NCBI GenBank assembly: GCA_937892255.1
Contig: CALAUL010000001.1
Location: 1-45,867 of the forward strand
DNA from: an uncultured Bacteroidales bacterium
GTDB taxonomy: Bacteria > Bacteroidota > Bacteroidia > Bacteroidales > Marinilabiliaceae
Length of the DNA stretch: 45,867 bases
Direction: 5' to 3'
Position 1 is the stretch's first letter; every line of letters starts with the position of its first letter. Positions 1 through 8,194 of the stretch are shown here, one piece after another. Both the position numbers and the translations under genes were made by a program. The notes under the pieces were generated by a model. It was not told where the DNA came from. It made no database searches and worked only from the letters and a program-made list of their open reading frames with translations.

Positions 1-12
1 AATAATACCGAC

Positions 13-55
13 AAACTCAGTCAGAAGGAGACATCTCCTTCGGCTGAGTTTTTTT
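13..55 (+). terminator. Rho-independent terminator of a gene left of the window
   Basis: AAACTCAG (13-20) pairs with CTGAGTTT (44-51). An inner stem GAAGGAG (24-30) / CTCCTTC (35-41) closes a 4-base loop, and a run of T follows to 55. It should end a plus-strand transcript entering from the left. Confidence 0.85.
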
Positions 56-70
56 ATGGCTTCCCGACGA

Positions 71-92
71 CGTTCAAACGACATTTGCAATC
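71..92. repeat. Two degenerate 11-bp units related to the TTTAAA array
   Basis: CGTTCAAACGA (71-81) followed by CATTTGCAATC (82-92) resembles the units CATTTAAACGA and CGTTTAAACGG of the array at 1894-1948, on the other side of the GH43 gene. The match is imperfect and may be chance. Confidence 0.35.
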
Positions 93-136
93 CACAATTT
101 GTACCCGGCAAGAGAATGGATTAAGAATAAAACACC

Positions 137-144
137 TATCTTTG
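137..144 (+). promoter_or_regulatory. -7 box TATCTTTG for the GH43 gene
   Basis: TATCTTTG fits the Bacteroidota TAnnTTTG box and lies 65 bases before the ATG. I see no clear -33 element. The leader would be roughly 55-60 bases. Confidence 0.55.
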
Positions 145-209
145 TAAGCAAAACATTCTCTCAAAATAATTGACATCTCTTTGCAAAATCAAATTTAAAT
201 CAATCACAT

Positions 210-1868
210 ATGAGAAAAGCACTTATAACTCTTATCGCCCTTTTGTGCCTCTGCAATGTTAACGCACAGGGCTTCAAGAACCCCGTATTACCTGGATTTC
301 ATGCCGATCCAAGTGTTTGCACTAACGGCGAAGACTTCTACTTGGTAAACAGTACATTTCAGTATTTCCCCGGTGTACCTGTATATCACAGCAAGGACTT
401 GATACATTGGGAACAGGTGGGCAACTGCCTATCTCGTCAGTCACAACTCGACCTCTCCGGCTTATATGAAAAAGACAATGCCGAATTGGGTTGGACAAAC
501 GGAGGTATCTACGCCCCTACTATACGTTATCACGAAGGACGTTACTACATGGTAACAACGGTATTCCCCTCGCAACGACACTTCTATGTATGGACCGACG
601 ACCCAGCAGGTGAATGGTCTGAGCCTATCTTCATCGACTTCGCCATTGGCAGCTGCGACCCGTCACTCTATTTCGACGAGGGCAAATGTTACTTTATATG
701 GAAAGCCGCCGACGAAAAAACTCACCCCGAGATTACTCCCGGAGAGATAAACATCTGCCAAATAGACATCGAGACAGGAAAGTGCATTGGCAAGATACAT
801 AGTCTGGGCACAGGTCTCGGAGGTCGTTACCCCGAAGGTCCGCACATCTACAAGAAAGACGGCTACTACTACATGATGCTTGCCGAAGGTGGCACAGAAC
901 ACGGACATCATGTCAACATCTTACGCAGTCGCTCTCTACTCGGTCCTTACGAGCCGAACCCTGCCAACCCTATACTTTCGCATTTCAACATGAAGATGCA
1001 AAACAGCAACATTCAAGGTCTCGGACACGCCGACTTTGTACAGGGAAAAGACGGCTCGTGGTGGATAATATGTCTCGGCTACCGCACAAGTGGCTATCTG
1101 CTACATGTCATGGGACGCGAGACTATGCTTGCTCCCGTTCGTTGGGACGAAGGCGAATGGCCTATAGTGAACGGCAACGGCACTCTCTCTGTTGATATGA
1201 ACTGCTCTACTCTGCCTCAGATTCAGATGCCGCAAGACCCGGAACGTGAAGAGTTCGACTACATCAAACGTGACGCTCCGGCAGACAGTTACCACTCATT
1301 AGGCCTTCCGATGGGTTGGATGAGCATCGGCAATCCTAAGCTGTCCGACTACTCTTTGACAGAACGAAATGGTTGGTTGCGTCTGAAGCCTACTACCATA
1401 ACTCTCGACAAAGCTACGTCTCCGACATTTGTCTCTCGTCGTCAGACCGAAACGAACTTTCAAGCTACAACGTGTCTCGACCTTTCAGCCATGACCAACG
1501 GAATGCAAACGGGCATAACAGCCTACGCAGCCCCATTAAATCACTACGATGTCGTGGTAGAAAAACGCGGAGAAAAGCTCTTTGCCAAAGCCAACATTCG
1601 TTTGGGAGAAATGGCTCATGTAGCTAAAGAAGTGCCTCTGACAGGCAACATGGCATACCTGCAAATAACTTCCGACAAAGATTACTATTACCTCAACGTG
1701 TCGAATGACGGTTCCAACTACGAGACTCTTGCCAAGATGGATTTCCGCTACTTATCGACAGAAGTAATAGGCGGTTTTACAGGCGTCATGTTAGGTGTCT
1801 TTGCACAAACTGACGATAACAAAGAAGGTGGTTTTGTGGACGTAGATTGGTTTGAGTACAAAAAGTAA
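210..1868 (+). CDS. Secreted GH43 glycoside hydrolase (beta-xylosidase/arabinofuranosidase type)
   Basis: This is probably an exported beta-xylosidase or alpha-L-arabinofuranosidase that trims xylan side chains or xylo-oligosaccharides. The N-terminus is a signal peptide (residues 1-20, cleavage after NVNAQ). A five-bladed propeller of family GH43 follows. Its three expected acidic residues are visible: D33 in GFHADPSV (base), D150 in GSCDPSLY (pKa modulator) and E209 in RYPEGPHIY (acid). From about residue 345 to the end (552) lies a concanavalin-like beta-sandwich of the kind found at the C-terminus of GH43 xylosidases. The length is usual for that two-domain form. It stands alone between two terminators, with no SusC/SusD pair nearby. 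The GH10 xylanase at 23593-25365 is a likely functional partner although it is 22 kb away. Substrate choice within GH43 cannot be told from sequence by eye. Confidence 0.9.
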   Translation: MRKALITLIALLCLCNVNAQGFKNPVLPGFHADPSVCTNGEDFYLVNSTFQYFPGVPVYHSKDLIHWEQVGNCLSRQSQLDLSGLYEKDNAELGWTNGGIYAPTIRYHEGRYYMVTTVFPSQRHFYVWTDDPAGEWSEPIFIDFAIGSCDPSLYFDEGKCYFIWKAADEKTHPEITPGEINICQIDIETGKCIGKIHSLGTGLGGRYPEGPHIYKKDGYYYMMLAEGGTEHGHHVNILRSRSLLGPYEPNPANPILSHFNMKMQNSNIQGLGHADFVQGKDGSWWIICLGYRTSGYLLHVMGRETMLAPVRWDEGEWPIVNGNGTLSVDMNCSTLPQIQMPQDPEREEFDYIKRDAPADSYHSLGLPMGWMSIGNPKLSDYSLTERNGWLRLKPTTITLDKATSPTFVSRRQTETNFQATTCLDLSAMTNGMQTGITAYAAPLNHYDVVVEKRGEKLFAKANIRLGEMAHVAKEVPLTGNMAYLQITSDKDYYYLNVSNDGSNYETLAKMDFRYLSTEVIGGFTGVMLGVFAQTDDNKEGGFVDVDWFEYKK

Positions 1869-1893
1869 TATCGCTCGAACAACTTTCGGACAG

Positions 1894-1948
1894 CATTTAA
1901 ACGACGTTTAAACGGCATTTAAACGGCATTTAAACGGCATTTAAAGAC
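1894..1948. repeat. Five tandem 11-bp units centred on TTTAAA
   Basis: Five units of the form CATTTAAACGG lie end to end directly after the GH43 gene. TTTAAA starts at 1896, 1907, 1918, 1929 and 1940, which is exactly 11 apart. The core is self-complementary. See 8081-8119 and 43564-43591 for the same period and core elsewhere. Confidence 0.9.
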
Positions 1949-1991
1949 AAGATTTCCGACAACTTCTACGTGACTTATTGATATACCCGAG

Positions 1992-2020
1992 CACCCCGAG
2001 GCAACACCTTGGGGTGTTTT
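1992..2020 (+). terminator. Terminator after GH43
   Basis: CACCCCGAGG (1992-2001) pairs with CCTTGGGGTG (2007-2016) around a 5-base loop, followed by TTTT. It ends GH43 transcription and sits just past the convergent HAD gene. Confidence 0.85.
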
Positions 2021-2022
2021 CG

Positions 2023-2811
2023 TTATAGACCGAGAGACTCTATAAACTTCGCTATGCCATCATCATCGACCGACTGACAAACAGCATCTGCCATAGCTTT
2101 AACCGTATCCGAAGCATTGCCCATCGCAACACCCATTCCAACATGACGCAACATATCAATATCGTTGCCGCCATCACCAAAAGCCATACACTCCTTAGCT
2201 GTAATGCCCATAGCTCTACACAATGTCTCGATACCGCGCACCTTGCTCTGTCCCTTAGGTACTACGTCAGTAAATATCGGACTCCAACGAGCCGATTGAC
2301 ATTGTGGTAAACGTGGCATTATATCAATCTCCTCCTGCTCATCGAAAAACGAAATCATCTGATATATATCTTCGTCTGCATACTCACGCAAATCTCTCAG
2401 ATGAGGCATCTTCTTAAACTCAAGTTGTCGAAATATATAGTCCGAACGTTCGTTGTCTATGTTCATTATAAGTCCGTCGCGTAGTACAAAACTAACAGCC
2501 ATGGTGTTTTCGGGATATATCATGTCGAGCATGTTGTGTATATCAGTCTTGGCTATAGGATTGGAGTCGATGAGCGTACCATCAAGATACGTCATTCCAC
2601 CGTTAACAGTGACATAGCCATCAAACTGCAAATCACCCAGATTGTCAATGTTGTTCAGATGTCTTCCCGAAGAGATAAAACACTTCACTCCGCCGGCACG
2701 CAATCTGTTTATCGTCGCTCGTACCGCTTCGGAAACTTTATGTGTATTGAAGCTCACAAGTGTTCCGTCAATATCGAAAAATACCGCTTTTATTTTATTC
2801 GTCATGCCCAC
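2023..2811 (-). CDS. Cof-type HAD-superfamily phosphatase
   Basis: This is a cytoplasmic HAD phosphatase of the Cof/HAD-IIB group, which as a family dephosphorylates sugar phosphates, FMN or PLP; the substrate here is unknown. Motif I is VFFDIDGT with nucleophile D13 and D15. Motif II is the Ser/Thr of CFISSGR (about 44-50). Motif III is a Lys near 186-190 (PKGQSK). Motif IV is GDGGNDIDML (212-221), with metal-binding D213 and D217. The C2-type cap lies between motifs II and III. The 262-residue length is normal. A second ATG two codons downstream (2805) is an equally good start. The gene has its own promoter at 2835-2864 and is transcribed convergently with GH43. Confidence 0.88.
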   Translation of the reverse strand: MGMTNKIKAVFFDIDGTLVSFNTHKVSEAVRATINRLRAGGVKCFISSGRHLNNIDNLGDLQFDGYVTVNGGMTYLDGTLIDSNPIAKTDIHNMLDMIYPENTMAVSFVLRDGLIMNIDNERSDYIFRQLEFKKMPHLRDLREYADEDIYQMISFFDEQEEIDIMPRLPQCQSARWSPIFTDVVPKGQSKVRGIETLCRAMGITAKECMAFGDGGNDIDMLRHVGMGVAMGNASDTVKAMADAVCQSVDDDGIAKFIESLGL

Positions 2812-2834
2812 ATATTAGTTATAATTCGGCAACA

Positions 2835-2864
2835 CAAAGGTACTCGAAAATAGTACAATTCAAA
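2835..2864 (-). promoter_or_regulatory. Promoter of the HAD gene (-7 TACCTTTG, -33 TTTG)
   Basis: On the minus strand TTTG (2864-2861) is followed after 18 bases by TACCTTTG (2842-2835), 23 bases before the ATG at 2811. It is a good match to the Bacteroidota housekeeping promoter. Confidence 0.7.
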
Positions 2865-3020
2865 AAAAAGACAATCCGTTCCACAAACGAACGTTATACC
2901 TCTTCCTCCCAAGAACGGCAAGTAACATAGTTGATGTTTTAGTAGCCGATTTGCAATCGTGGCTATTTGCTTTGTAGAATCCGTTCTGACAACCTGAAGG
3001 ACGAACAAAAGTATATTACA

Positions 3021-3060
3021 CAAAAAATCCTCCGAAAGACTTCTGCTCTCGGAGGATTTA
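3021..3060 (-). terminator. Terminator of groES-groEL
   Basis: On the minus strand the stem AATCCTCCGA (3026-3035) / TCGGAGGATT (3049-3058) is followed by a T run (3027-3022). It lies 31 bases past the groEL stop. Confidence 0.9.
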
Positions 3061-3090
3061 CTATTTAAGGTTGACTTTCTGACAACGTCA

Positions 3091-4725
3091 TTACATCATA
3101 CCCGGCATGCCGCCCATGCCCTGAGGCATTGCAGGTGCTGGGTTCTCTTCCTTCTTCTCAACCAAGATACACTCTGTTGTAAGGAACATACCTGCTATAG
3201 AAGCAGCGTTCTCAAGTGCAACACGTGTCACCTTAGCTGGGTCAATGACACCACTCTCAAAGAGGTTTTCGTACTTGTCTGTACGAGCGTTGTAACCGAA
3301 GTCTGCTTTGCCCTCTTTTACTTTCTGTACGATGACAGCACCCTCTTTACCGCCATTGTAAACGATTTGACGCATTGGCTCTTCTATAGCACGACGAACG
3401 ATGTCAATACCTGTTGTCTCATCATCGTTGTCACCCTTCAAGCCTTCAAGTGCCTCGATAGCACGTATATAAGCTACGCCACCACCGGGAACGATTCCTT
3501 CCTCTACGGCAGCACGTGTAGCACAAAGTGCGTCCTCTACACGGTCTTTCTTCTCCTTCATCTCTACCTCTGTTGCAGCACCTACGTAAAGTACAGCCAC
3601 ACCACCAGCTATCTTAGCAAGACGCTCCTGCAACTTCTCACGATCGTAATCCGACTTAGTAGCAGCTATCTGACTCTTAATCTGTGCCGCACGCTCTGCG
3701 ATAGCTTCCTTCTCGCCACGACCATTTACTATAGTTGTGTTGTCCTTGCTAACAACGATTTTCTCTGCTTTACCGAGCATGTCGATAGTCGTTGTCTCAA
3801 GCTTATAGCCGAGTTCCTCTGATACCACAACACCACCAGTAAGAACAGCTATATCCTGAAGCATCTCTTTTCTACGGTCACCAAAGCCAGGAGCTTTCAC
3901 TGCACACACCTTGAGCGAACCACGCAAACGGTTTACTACCAATGTTGCCAATGCCTCACTGTCAACGTCCTCTGCTATGATAAGAAGTGGACGACCTGTC
4001 TGTGCTGTTGCTTCAAGGACTGGAAGCATATCCTTCATAGTAGATATCTTCTTGTCGTAGATGAGTATGAATGGTGACTCAAGTTCTGCTTCCATCTTCT
4101 CTGTGTTAGTGACGAAGTATGGAGAGAGATAGCCACGGTCAAACTGCATACCTTCAACAACTTCTACTGTTGTCTCTGTACCCTTAGCCTCTTCTACTGT
4201 GATAACACCCTCTTTGCCTACTTTCTGCATAGCCTCTGCAATGAGCTTACCGATGACATTGTCATTGTTAGCAGAGATAGTTGCTACTTGCTCTATCTTC
4301 TCATTGCTTGAATCAACAGAGAGCGACTGAGCCTTGATGCTCTCAACGACTTTAGCTACTGCCTTGTCAATACCACGCTTGAGATCCATTGGGTTAGCAC
4401 CAGCTGTAACGTTCTTCACACCTACGTTTACAATAGCCTGAGCAAGTACTGTAGCTGTTGTCGTTCCATCACCTGCATTGTCACCTGTCTTAGATGCTAC
4501 TTCCTTAACCATCTGTGCACCAAGATTCTCATGTGGGTCAGAGAGTTCTATCTCTTTGGCTACCGACACACCGTCTTTTGTGATATGTGGCGCACCAAAT
4601 TTCTTCTCTATAACGACATTGCGTCCCTTAGGACCTAATGTTACTTTTACTGCGTCAGCCAACTGATCTACACCCTTCTTCAAGAGCTCACGAGCCTCTG
4701 AGTTAAACTTTATATCTTTTGCCAT
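3091..4725 (-). CDS. groEL: Chaperonin GroEL (60 kDa)
   Basis: This is the ATP-driven double-ring chaperonin that, with GroES, folds cytoplasmic proteins. The sequence is near-canonical over its 544 residues. It shows the N-terminal equatorial start AKDIKFNSEAR, the ATP site LGPKGRNV (30-37), D51 in KDGVSV, the GDGTTT loop (85-90), and the apical and intermediate domains. The tail is the GGM-type GGMGGMPGMM that fills the ring cavity. It lies 44 bases downstream of groES in the same transcript and ends at a strong terminator. No second groEL is present in the window. Confidence 0.99.
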   Translation of the reverse strand: MAKDIKFNSEARELLKKGVDQLADAVKVTLGPKGRNVVIEKKFGAPHITKDGVSVAKEIELSDPHENLGAQMVKEVASKTGDNAGDGTTTATVLAQAIVNVGVKNVTAGANPMDLKRGIDKAVAKVVESIKAQSLSVDSSNEKIEQVATISANNDNVIGKLIAEAMQKVGKEGVITVEEAKGTETTVEVVEGMQFDRGYLSPYFVTNTEKMEAELESPFILIYDKKISTMKDMLPVLEATAQTGRPLLIIAEDVDSEALATLVVNRLRGSLKVCAVKAPGFGDRRKEMLQDIAVLTGGVVVSEELGYKLETTTIDMLGKAEKIVVSKDNTTIVNGRGEKEAIAERAAQIKSQIAATKSDYDREKLQERLAKIAGGVAVLYVGAATEVEMKEKKDRVEDALCATRAAVEEGIVPGGGVAYIRAIEALEGLKGDNDDETTGIDIVRRAIEEPMRQIVYNGGKEGAVIVQKVKEGKADFGYNARTDKYENLFESGVIDPAKVTRVALENAASIAGMFLTTECILVEKKEENPAPAMPQGMGGMPGMM

Positions 4726-4769
4726 TGTTTTATCTGTTTGTTTTGTTTTCTAATGTTTCGTTTCTTCTT

Positions 4770-5048
4770 TTAGCAGATGTACAATACATCGTTCTGATTG
4801 ATGAGTAAGTAGTCCTCACCGTCGATGTTAAGTTCTGTGCCTGCATACTTGCCATATAGCACAACATCACCCTCCTTAACCTCTACTGGTTCGTCTTTCT
4901 TTGCAGCACCTACAAGAACAACAGTTCCGTTAAGAGGTTTCTCCTTAGCTGAGTCTACAATGATGATACCACTCGCTGTCTTTGTCTCTGCCGGTGTTGG
5001 CTTAACCAATACTTTGCCGGCAAGAATCTTTCCTTTCAATTCTGACAT
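4770..5048 (-). CDS. groES: Co-chaperonin GroES (10 kDa)
   Basis: This is the heptameric lid of the GroEL chamber. The 92-residue protein has the family core: the KVLVKP strand near the start, a mobile loop around residues 16-32 with TASGIIIV, the turn LVGAAKKDEPVEVKEGDVVLYG, and the closing DYLLINQNDVLYI. The length is slightly below the common 94-97. It is the first gene of the groES-groEL operon. The upstream region carries a -7 box and three TGACA-N3-TGTCA palindromes; I do not see a CIRCE element. Confidence 0.98.
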   Translation of the reverse strand: MSELKGKILAGKVLVKPTPAETKTASGIIIVDSAKEKPLNGTVVLVGAAKKDEPVEVKEGDVVLYGKYAGTELNIDGEDYLLINQNDVLYIC

Positions 5049-5156
5049 AATCTATCTTTTTTTTTGTTATTATTCTATCAACCGATGATTTTGCAATCAC
5101 ACAACCTCATATTATCAATAAGCGTGCCAAAAAACTATTGCATGCTATTCGAGCGA

Positions 5157-5164
5157 CAAAATTA
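5157..5164 (-). promoter_or_regulatory. -7 box TAATTTTG of groES-groEL
   Basis: On the minus strand TAATTTTG reads 5164-5157, about 109 bases before the groES start. The first palindrome (5173-5187) covers the position where the -33 element should be, so a protein bound there could block or replace -33 contacts. Confidence 0.55.
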
Positions 5165-5172
5165 TATGAAAT

Positions 5173-5250
5173 ATGACAAATTGTCATTACCAACTCTGTT
5201 AATTGATGACAAAATGTCACTTCCACATGACGACAAATGACAAAATGTCA
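5173..5250. promoter_or_regulatory. Three evenly spaced palindromic operators upstream of groES
   Basis: Three near-identical dyads occur. They are TGACAAATTGTCA (5174-5186, extended to a 15-base perfect palindrome at 5173-5187), TGACAAAATGTCA (5207-5219) and TGACAAAATGTCA (5238-5250). Their centres are 5180, 5213 and 5244, so spacings are 33 and 31 bases, close to three helical turns each. This points to a dimeric regulator binding one face of the DNA. The sequence differs from CIRCE. The regulator is unknown to me. Confidence 0.75.
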
Positions 5251-5404
5251 CTAATACATGATTAGTGCTCTGTGTTCGCCCGGACTATGGATAGTTCCCT
5301 TTTTCATCAAATATTCAGAACGACACATCTCCATCGAACAATGATGCATTTCTTCTGACATCGACATAAAAATGATATATTTTTATTTTTTACGCAACAA
5401 TCGC

Positions 5405-5434
5405 TTGCAGAATTAAAAATAACGTCTATCTTTG
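5405..5434 (+). promoter_or_regulatory. Promoter of tRNA-Lys
   Basis: TTG (5405-5407), 19 bases, then TATCTTTG (5427-5434). The tRNA starts 39 bases downstream. Confidence 0.75.
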
Positions 5435-5472
5435 CACTCGCAATTGAGAACAACCTCATAGCAAACATAGCT

Positions 5473-5545
5473 GACTCGCTAGCTCAGCTGGTAGAGCAAC
5501 AGACTCTTAATCTGTGGGTCCAGGGTTCGATCCCCTGGCGGGTCA
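5473..5545 (+). tRNA. tRNA-Lys (anticodon CTT)
   Basis: It folds as a 73-base cloverleaf. The acceptor stem GACTCGC (5473-5479) pairs with GCGGGTC (5538-5544), with A5545 as discriminator. The D arm contains AGCTGGTA, the anticodon stem is ACAGA/TCTGT with loop CTCTTAA (anticodon CTT), and the T loop contains GTTCGATCC. CCA is not encoded. It stands alone between its own promoter and terminator. Confidence 0.95.
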
Positions 5546-5550
5546 CTCGA

Positions 5551-5587
5551 AAAGAAAGAAGAAACCGATAGTTTCTTCTTTCTTTTT
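5551..5587 (+). terminator. Terminator after tRNA-Lys
   Basis: A perfect 15-bp stem, 5551-5565 with 5571-5585 (AAAGAAAGAAGAAAC and its complement) around a 5-base loop, running into T residues. It begins six bases after the tRNA. Confidence 0.9.
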
Positions 5588-5637
5588 TGTTTCAAAACAA
5601 ATTTACCTCCCCACAATGATATTGCAATAGAATTTCC

Positions 5638-5645
5638 TAATTTTG
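5638..5645 (+). promoter_or_regulatory. -7 box TAATTTTG for plsC-prfC
   Basis: TAATTTTG ends 26 bases before the plsC ATG. No -33 element at the usual distance is obvious. Confidence 0.55.
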
Positions 5646-5671
5646 CACCCAATTAAACTAACACATCAACA

Positions 5672-6394
5672 ATGAACAAGATTAGCCACATACTATATCA
5701 ACCATACAAATGGCTCATAGTCCTTCCTGTATTCATTGTAATAACTGTTATCTGTGCTCTGATAACAATCATTACAGCGTGTATCTCTATCACTATAGCT
5801 CGCCCTTGGGGTATCATCTGGGCTAAGGTAATGCAATGGGTTACTCCTATGCACGTCAAAGTAATAGGTCGTGAAAATATCAAGCCCGGTCAATCGTACG
5901 TCATCGCTGCCAACCACCAAAGTGCTTACGACATATTCGTTATATACGGCAGCTTAGGCATAGATTTCAAATGGATAATGAAACATGAGCTTCGCAACAT
6001 ACCTCTCATGGGATATGCTTGCTACAAGCTCAATCATATATTTATAAACCGCACTTCTAAAATGGCGGCATACCGTAGCATACAACGCGCTAAAGATATT
6101 CTCGTTGGTGGCACTTCTGTTGTAATATTCCCTGAAGGTACCCGCAGCGGCTCTAACAAAATGGCACCACTCAAACATGGTGCTTTCAAAATGGCTTTTG
6201 ACCTCGAACTACCGATATTACCCGTCTCAATCAACGGAACATACCGTATCATGGGAAATGGTCTCTCATCCCTCAAACCAGGTAGCGTAGATCTCATAAT
6301 ACACAAACCTATCGACATAAAAGATTTTACCGAAAAACGAGACGAACTAATATCTCTAACAGCCGAAGCTATAGCTTCTGGTCTCAACAAATAA
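5672..6394 (+). CDS. plsC: 1-acyl-sn-glycerol-3-phosphate acyltransferase (PlsC family)
   Basis: This membrane-associated acyltransferase of phospholipid synthesis transfers an acyl chain to position 2 of lysophosphatidic acid. An N-terminal hydrophobic segment (about 14-40) anchors it. The catalytic NHxxxxD motif is NHQSAYD with H82 and D87, and the substrate-binding motif is FPEGTRS (153-159). The length of 240 residues is typical. prfC follows after 23 bases and probably shares the transcript. The substrate is inferred from family; a role in ornithine or aminolipid acylation cannot be excluded. Confidence 0.9.
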   Translation: MNKISHILYQPYKWLIVLPVFIVITVICALITIITACISITIARPWGIIWAKVMQWVTPMHVKVIGRENIKPGQSYVIAANHQSAYDIFVIYGSLGIDFKWIMKHELRNIPLMGYACYKLNHIFINRTSKMAAYRSIQRAKDILVGGTSVVIFPEGTRSGSNKMAPLKHGAFKMAFDLELPILPVSINGTYRIMGNGLSSLKPGSVDLIIHKPIDIKDFTEKRDELISLTAEAIASGLNK

Positions 6395-6417
6395 CAAATT
6401 ACATCATACTTTATATA

Positions 6418-7992
6418 ATGGCATTTATAGACGAAATCAAACGCAGGCGTACTTTCGCCATCATCTCTCACCCTGACGCAGGTAAAACAACTCTCACCGA
6501 AAAACTCCTTCTCTTCGGTGGTGCTATACACGTAGCAGGTGCAGTGAAAAGCAATAAGATAAAGAAAACAGCCACTTCAGACTTCATGGAGATAGAAAAG
6601 CAACGCGGTATATCTGTTGCTACTTCTGTCATGGGATTCGAATATGACGGCTACAAAGTGAACATTCTCGACACTCCAGGTCACCAAGATTTCGCCGAAG
6701 ATACATTCCGCACTCTGACCGCCGTCGACAGCGTTATCATCGTCATAGATGCCGCTAAGGGCGTTGAGACACAAACTCGCAAACTCATGGAAGTATGCCG
6801 CATGCGCAATACTCCTGTAATGGTCTTTGTCAATAAGCTCGACCGCCCTTGCAACGACCCATTCGACCTACTCGATGAAGTGGAACAAGAGCTCAAAATA
6901 AAGGTTCGTCCTCTCTCTTGGCCTATAGGCAACGGCGAATTATTCAAAGGTGTATATAACCTCTTCGAAAACAACCTATACCTCTATCAGGCAAGCCGTC
7001 AAACAGTTGAAGAGGGAGTAAATATCGACGTCCAAAGCCCAGAACTCGACAAGATGATAGGCGAACGTCAAGCTTCCACACTACGCGAAGAACTTGACCT
7101 CGTTGATGGTGTATATCCTGAGTTTGACGTAGATAGCTACCTCCGTGGCGAAGTAGCTCCAGTATTCTTCGGCTCCGCTCTTAACAACTTCGGTGTTCGT
7201 GAACTCCTTCACTGCTTCTTACGCATTGCTCCTCAACCACAACCTTCTCAAACCGAAAGCCGAATGGTAAACCCCGAGGAAGAGAAGTTCTCCGGCTTCG
7301 TATTCAAAATACACGCCAACATGGACCCAAACCACCGTAACCGAATAGCTTTCGTCAAAATATGCTCTGGTAAATTCGAACGCAACAAATCATACCGACA
7401 TGTACAGATGGGCAAAGATTTCAAATTCTCAAGCCCTACCGCTTTCATGGCTGACAAGAAGTCTATCATCGACGAAGCTTACCCAGGCGACATCATAGGT
7501 ATACCAGACTCAGGAAACTTCAAAATTTCTGACTCACTATCAGAAGGCGAAAAACTCGTATTCAAAGGCTTACCTTCATTCTCTCCTGAACTATTCCGTT
7601 ACATAGAGAACGACGACCCTATGAAAGCCAAACAGCTCGCAAAAGGCATCGACCAACTCATGGACGAAGGCGTTGCTCAACTCTTCGTTCACCAGTTCAA
7701 CGGCCGTAAGATAATTGGCACAGTAGGTGCCTTGCAGTTTGAAGTCATTCAATACCGCCTACTCCACGAATACGGCGCTTCATGTCGCTACGAACCTATA
7801 TCTCTCTACAAAGCTTGTTGGATAGACAGCGATGACGAAGCAGAACTTGCAGAGTTCAAAAAGAGAAAAGTTCAATACATGGCAAAAGACAAACAAGGTC
7901 GAGATGTCTTCCTCGCCGAATCAGGATACATGCTGTCTATGGCTCAAGAAGGCTTTAAAAACATCCGCTTCCACTTCACAAGCGAATTCTAA
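6418..7992 (+). CDS. prfC: Peptide chain release factor 3 (RF3)
   Basis: This translational GTPase removes RF1 or RF2 from the ribosome after peptide release. The G domain carries G1 SHPDAGKTT (17-25), a switch region with RGISVATSV, G3 DTPGHQDF and G4 NKLDR, followed by the domain-II and domain-III regions. The length of 524 residues compares with about 529 in E. coli. The start is the ATG 23 bases after plsC. The operon ends at the hairpin 8005-8031. Confidence 0.97.
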   Translation: MAFIDEIKRRRTFAIISHPDAGKTTLTEKLLLFGGAIHVAGAVKSNKIKKTATSDFMEIEKQRGISVATSVMGFEYDGYKVNILDTPGHQDFAEDTFRTLTAVDSVIIVIDAAKGVETQTRKLMEVCRMRNTPVMVFVNKLDRPCNDPFDLLDEVEQELKIKVRPLSWPIGNGELFKGVYNLFENNLYLYQASRQTVEEGVNIDVQSPELDKMIGERQASTLREELDLVDGVYPEFDVDSYLRGEVAPVFFGSALNNFGVRELLHCFLRIAPQPQPSQTESRMVNPEEEKFSGFVFKIHANMDPNHRNRIAFVKICSGKFERNKSYRHVQMGKDFKFSSPTAFMADKKSIIDEAYPGDIIGIPDSGNFKISDSLSEGEKLVFKGLPSFSPELFRYIENDDPMKAKQLAKGIDQLMDEGVAQLFVHQFNGRKIIGTVGALQFEVIQYRLLHEYGASCRYEPISLYKACWIDSDDEAELAEFKKRKVQYMAKDKQGRDVFLAESGYMLSMAQEGFKNIRFHFTSEF

Positions 7993-8004
7993 ACAATACA
8001 TGAC

Positions 8005-8031
8005 AAAAAGAGGGCATATCGCCCTCTTTTT
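8005..8031 (+). terminator. Terminator of plsC-prfC
   Basis: AAAAAGAGGGC (8005-8015) pairs with GCCCTCTTTTT (8021-8031) around ATATC. The A and T flanks make it potentially bidirectional. Confidence 0.88.
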
Positions 8032-8080
8032 CTATCCCACCAAATCCCAAAACACAGAAAAAAACCACATCTAAACAGTA

Positions 8081-8119
8081 TTTAAAGACCTTTTAAACAT
8101 CGTTTAAACTACATTTAAA
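8081..8119. repeat. Four TTTAAA cores at exact 11-bp spacing
   Basis: TTTAAA begins at 8081, 8092, 8103 and 8114. Flanks vary (GAC, CAT, CTA), so the period and core are better kept than the rest. It is the same design as 1894-1948, and the 8032-8330 gap contains no convincing gene. Confidence 0.8.
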
Positions 8120-8194
8120 ACCTCAACTAACCAAGCCTATCATACCACTTCTTATTTTACTCAAAATGTCTATTTTTTACCGTAGCGCAACACT

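Noticed and set aside
2943..2965. Hairpin TAGCC...GGCTA between groEL and HAD
   Set aside because: Short and interrupted, no T tail that suits either strand, and a strong terminator already lies at 3021-3060.
2802..3023. 73-codon minus-strand frame between groEL and the HAD gene
   Set aside because: It runs through the HAD promoter and the edge of the groEL terminator and has no recognisable protein character.
5263..5271. TTAGTGCTC resembling half of a CIRCE element upstream of groES
   Set aside because: The matching GAGTGCTAA half is not present at the required 9-base spacing.
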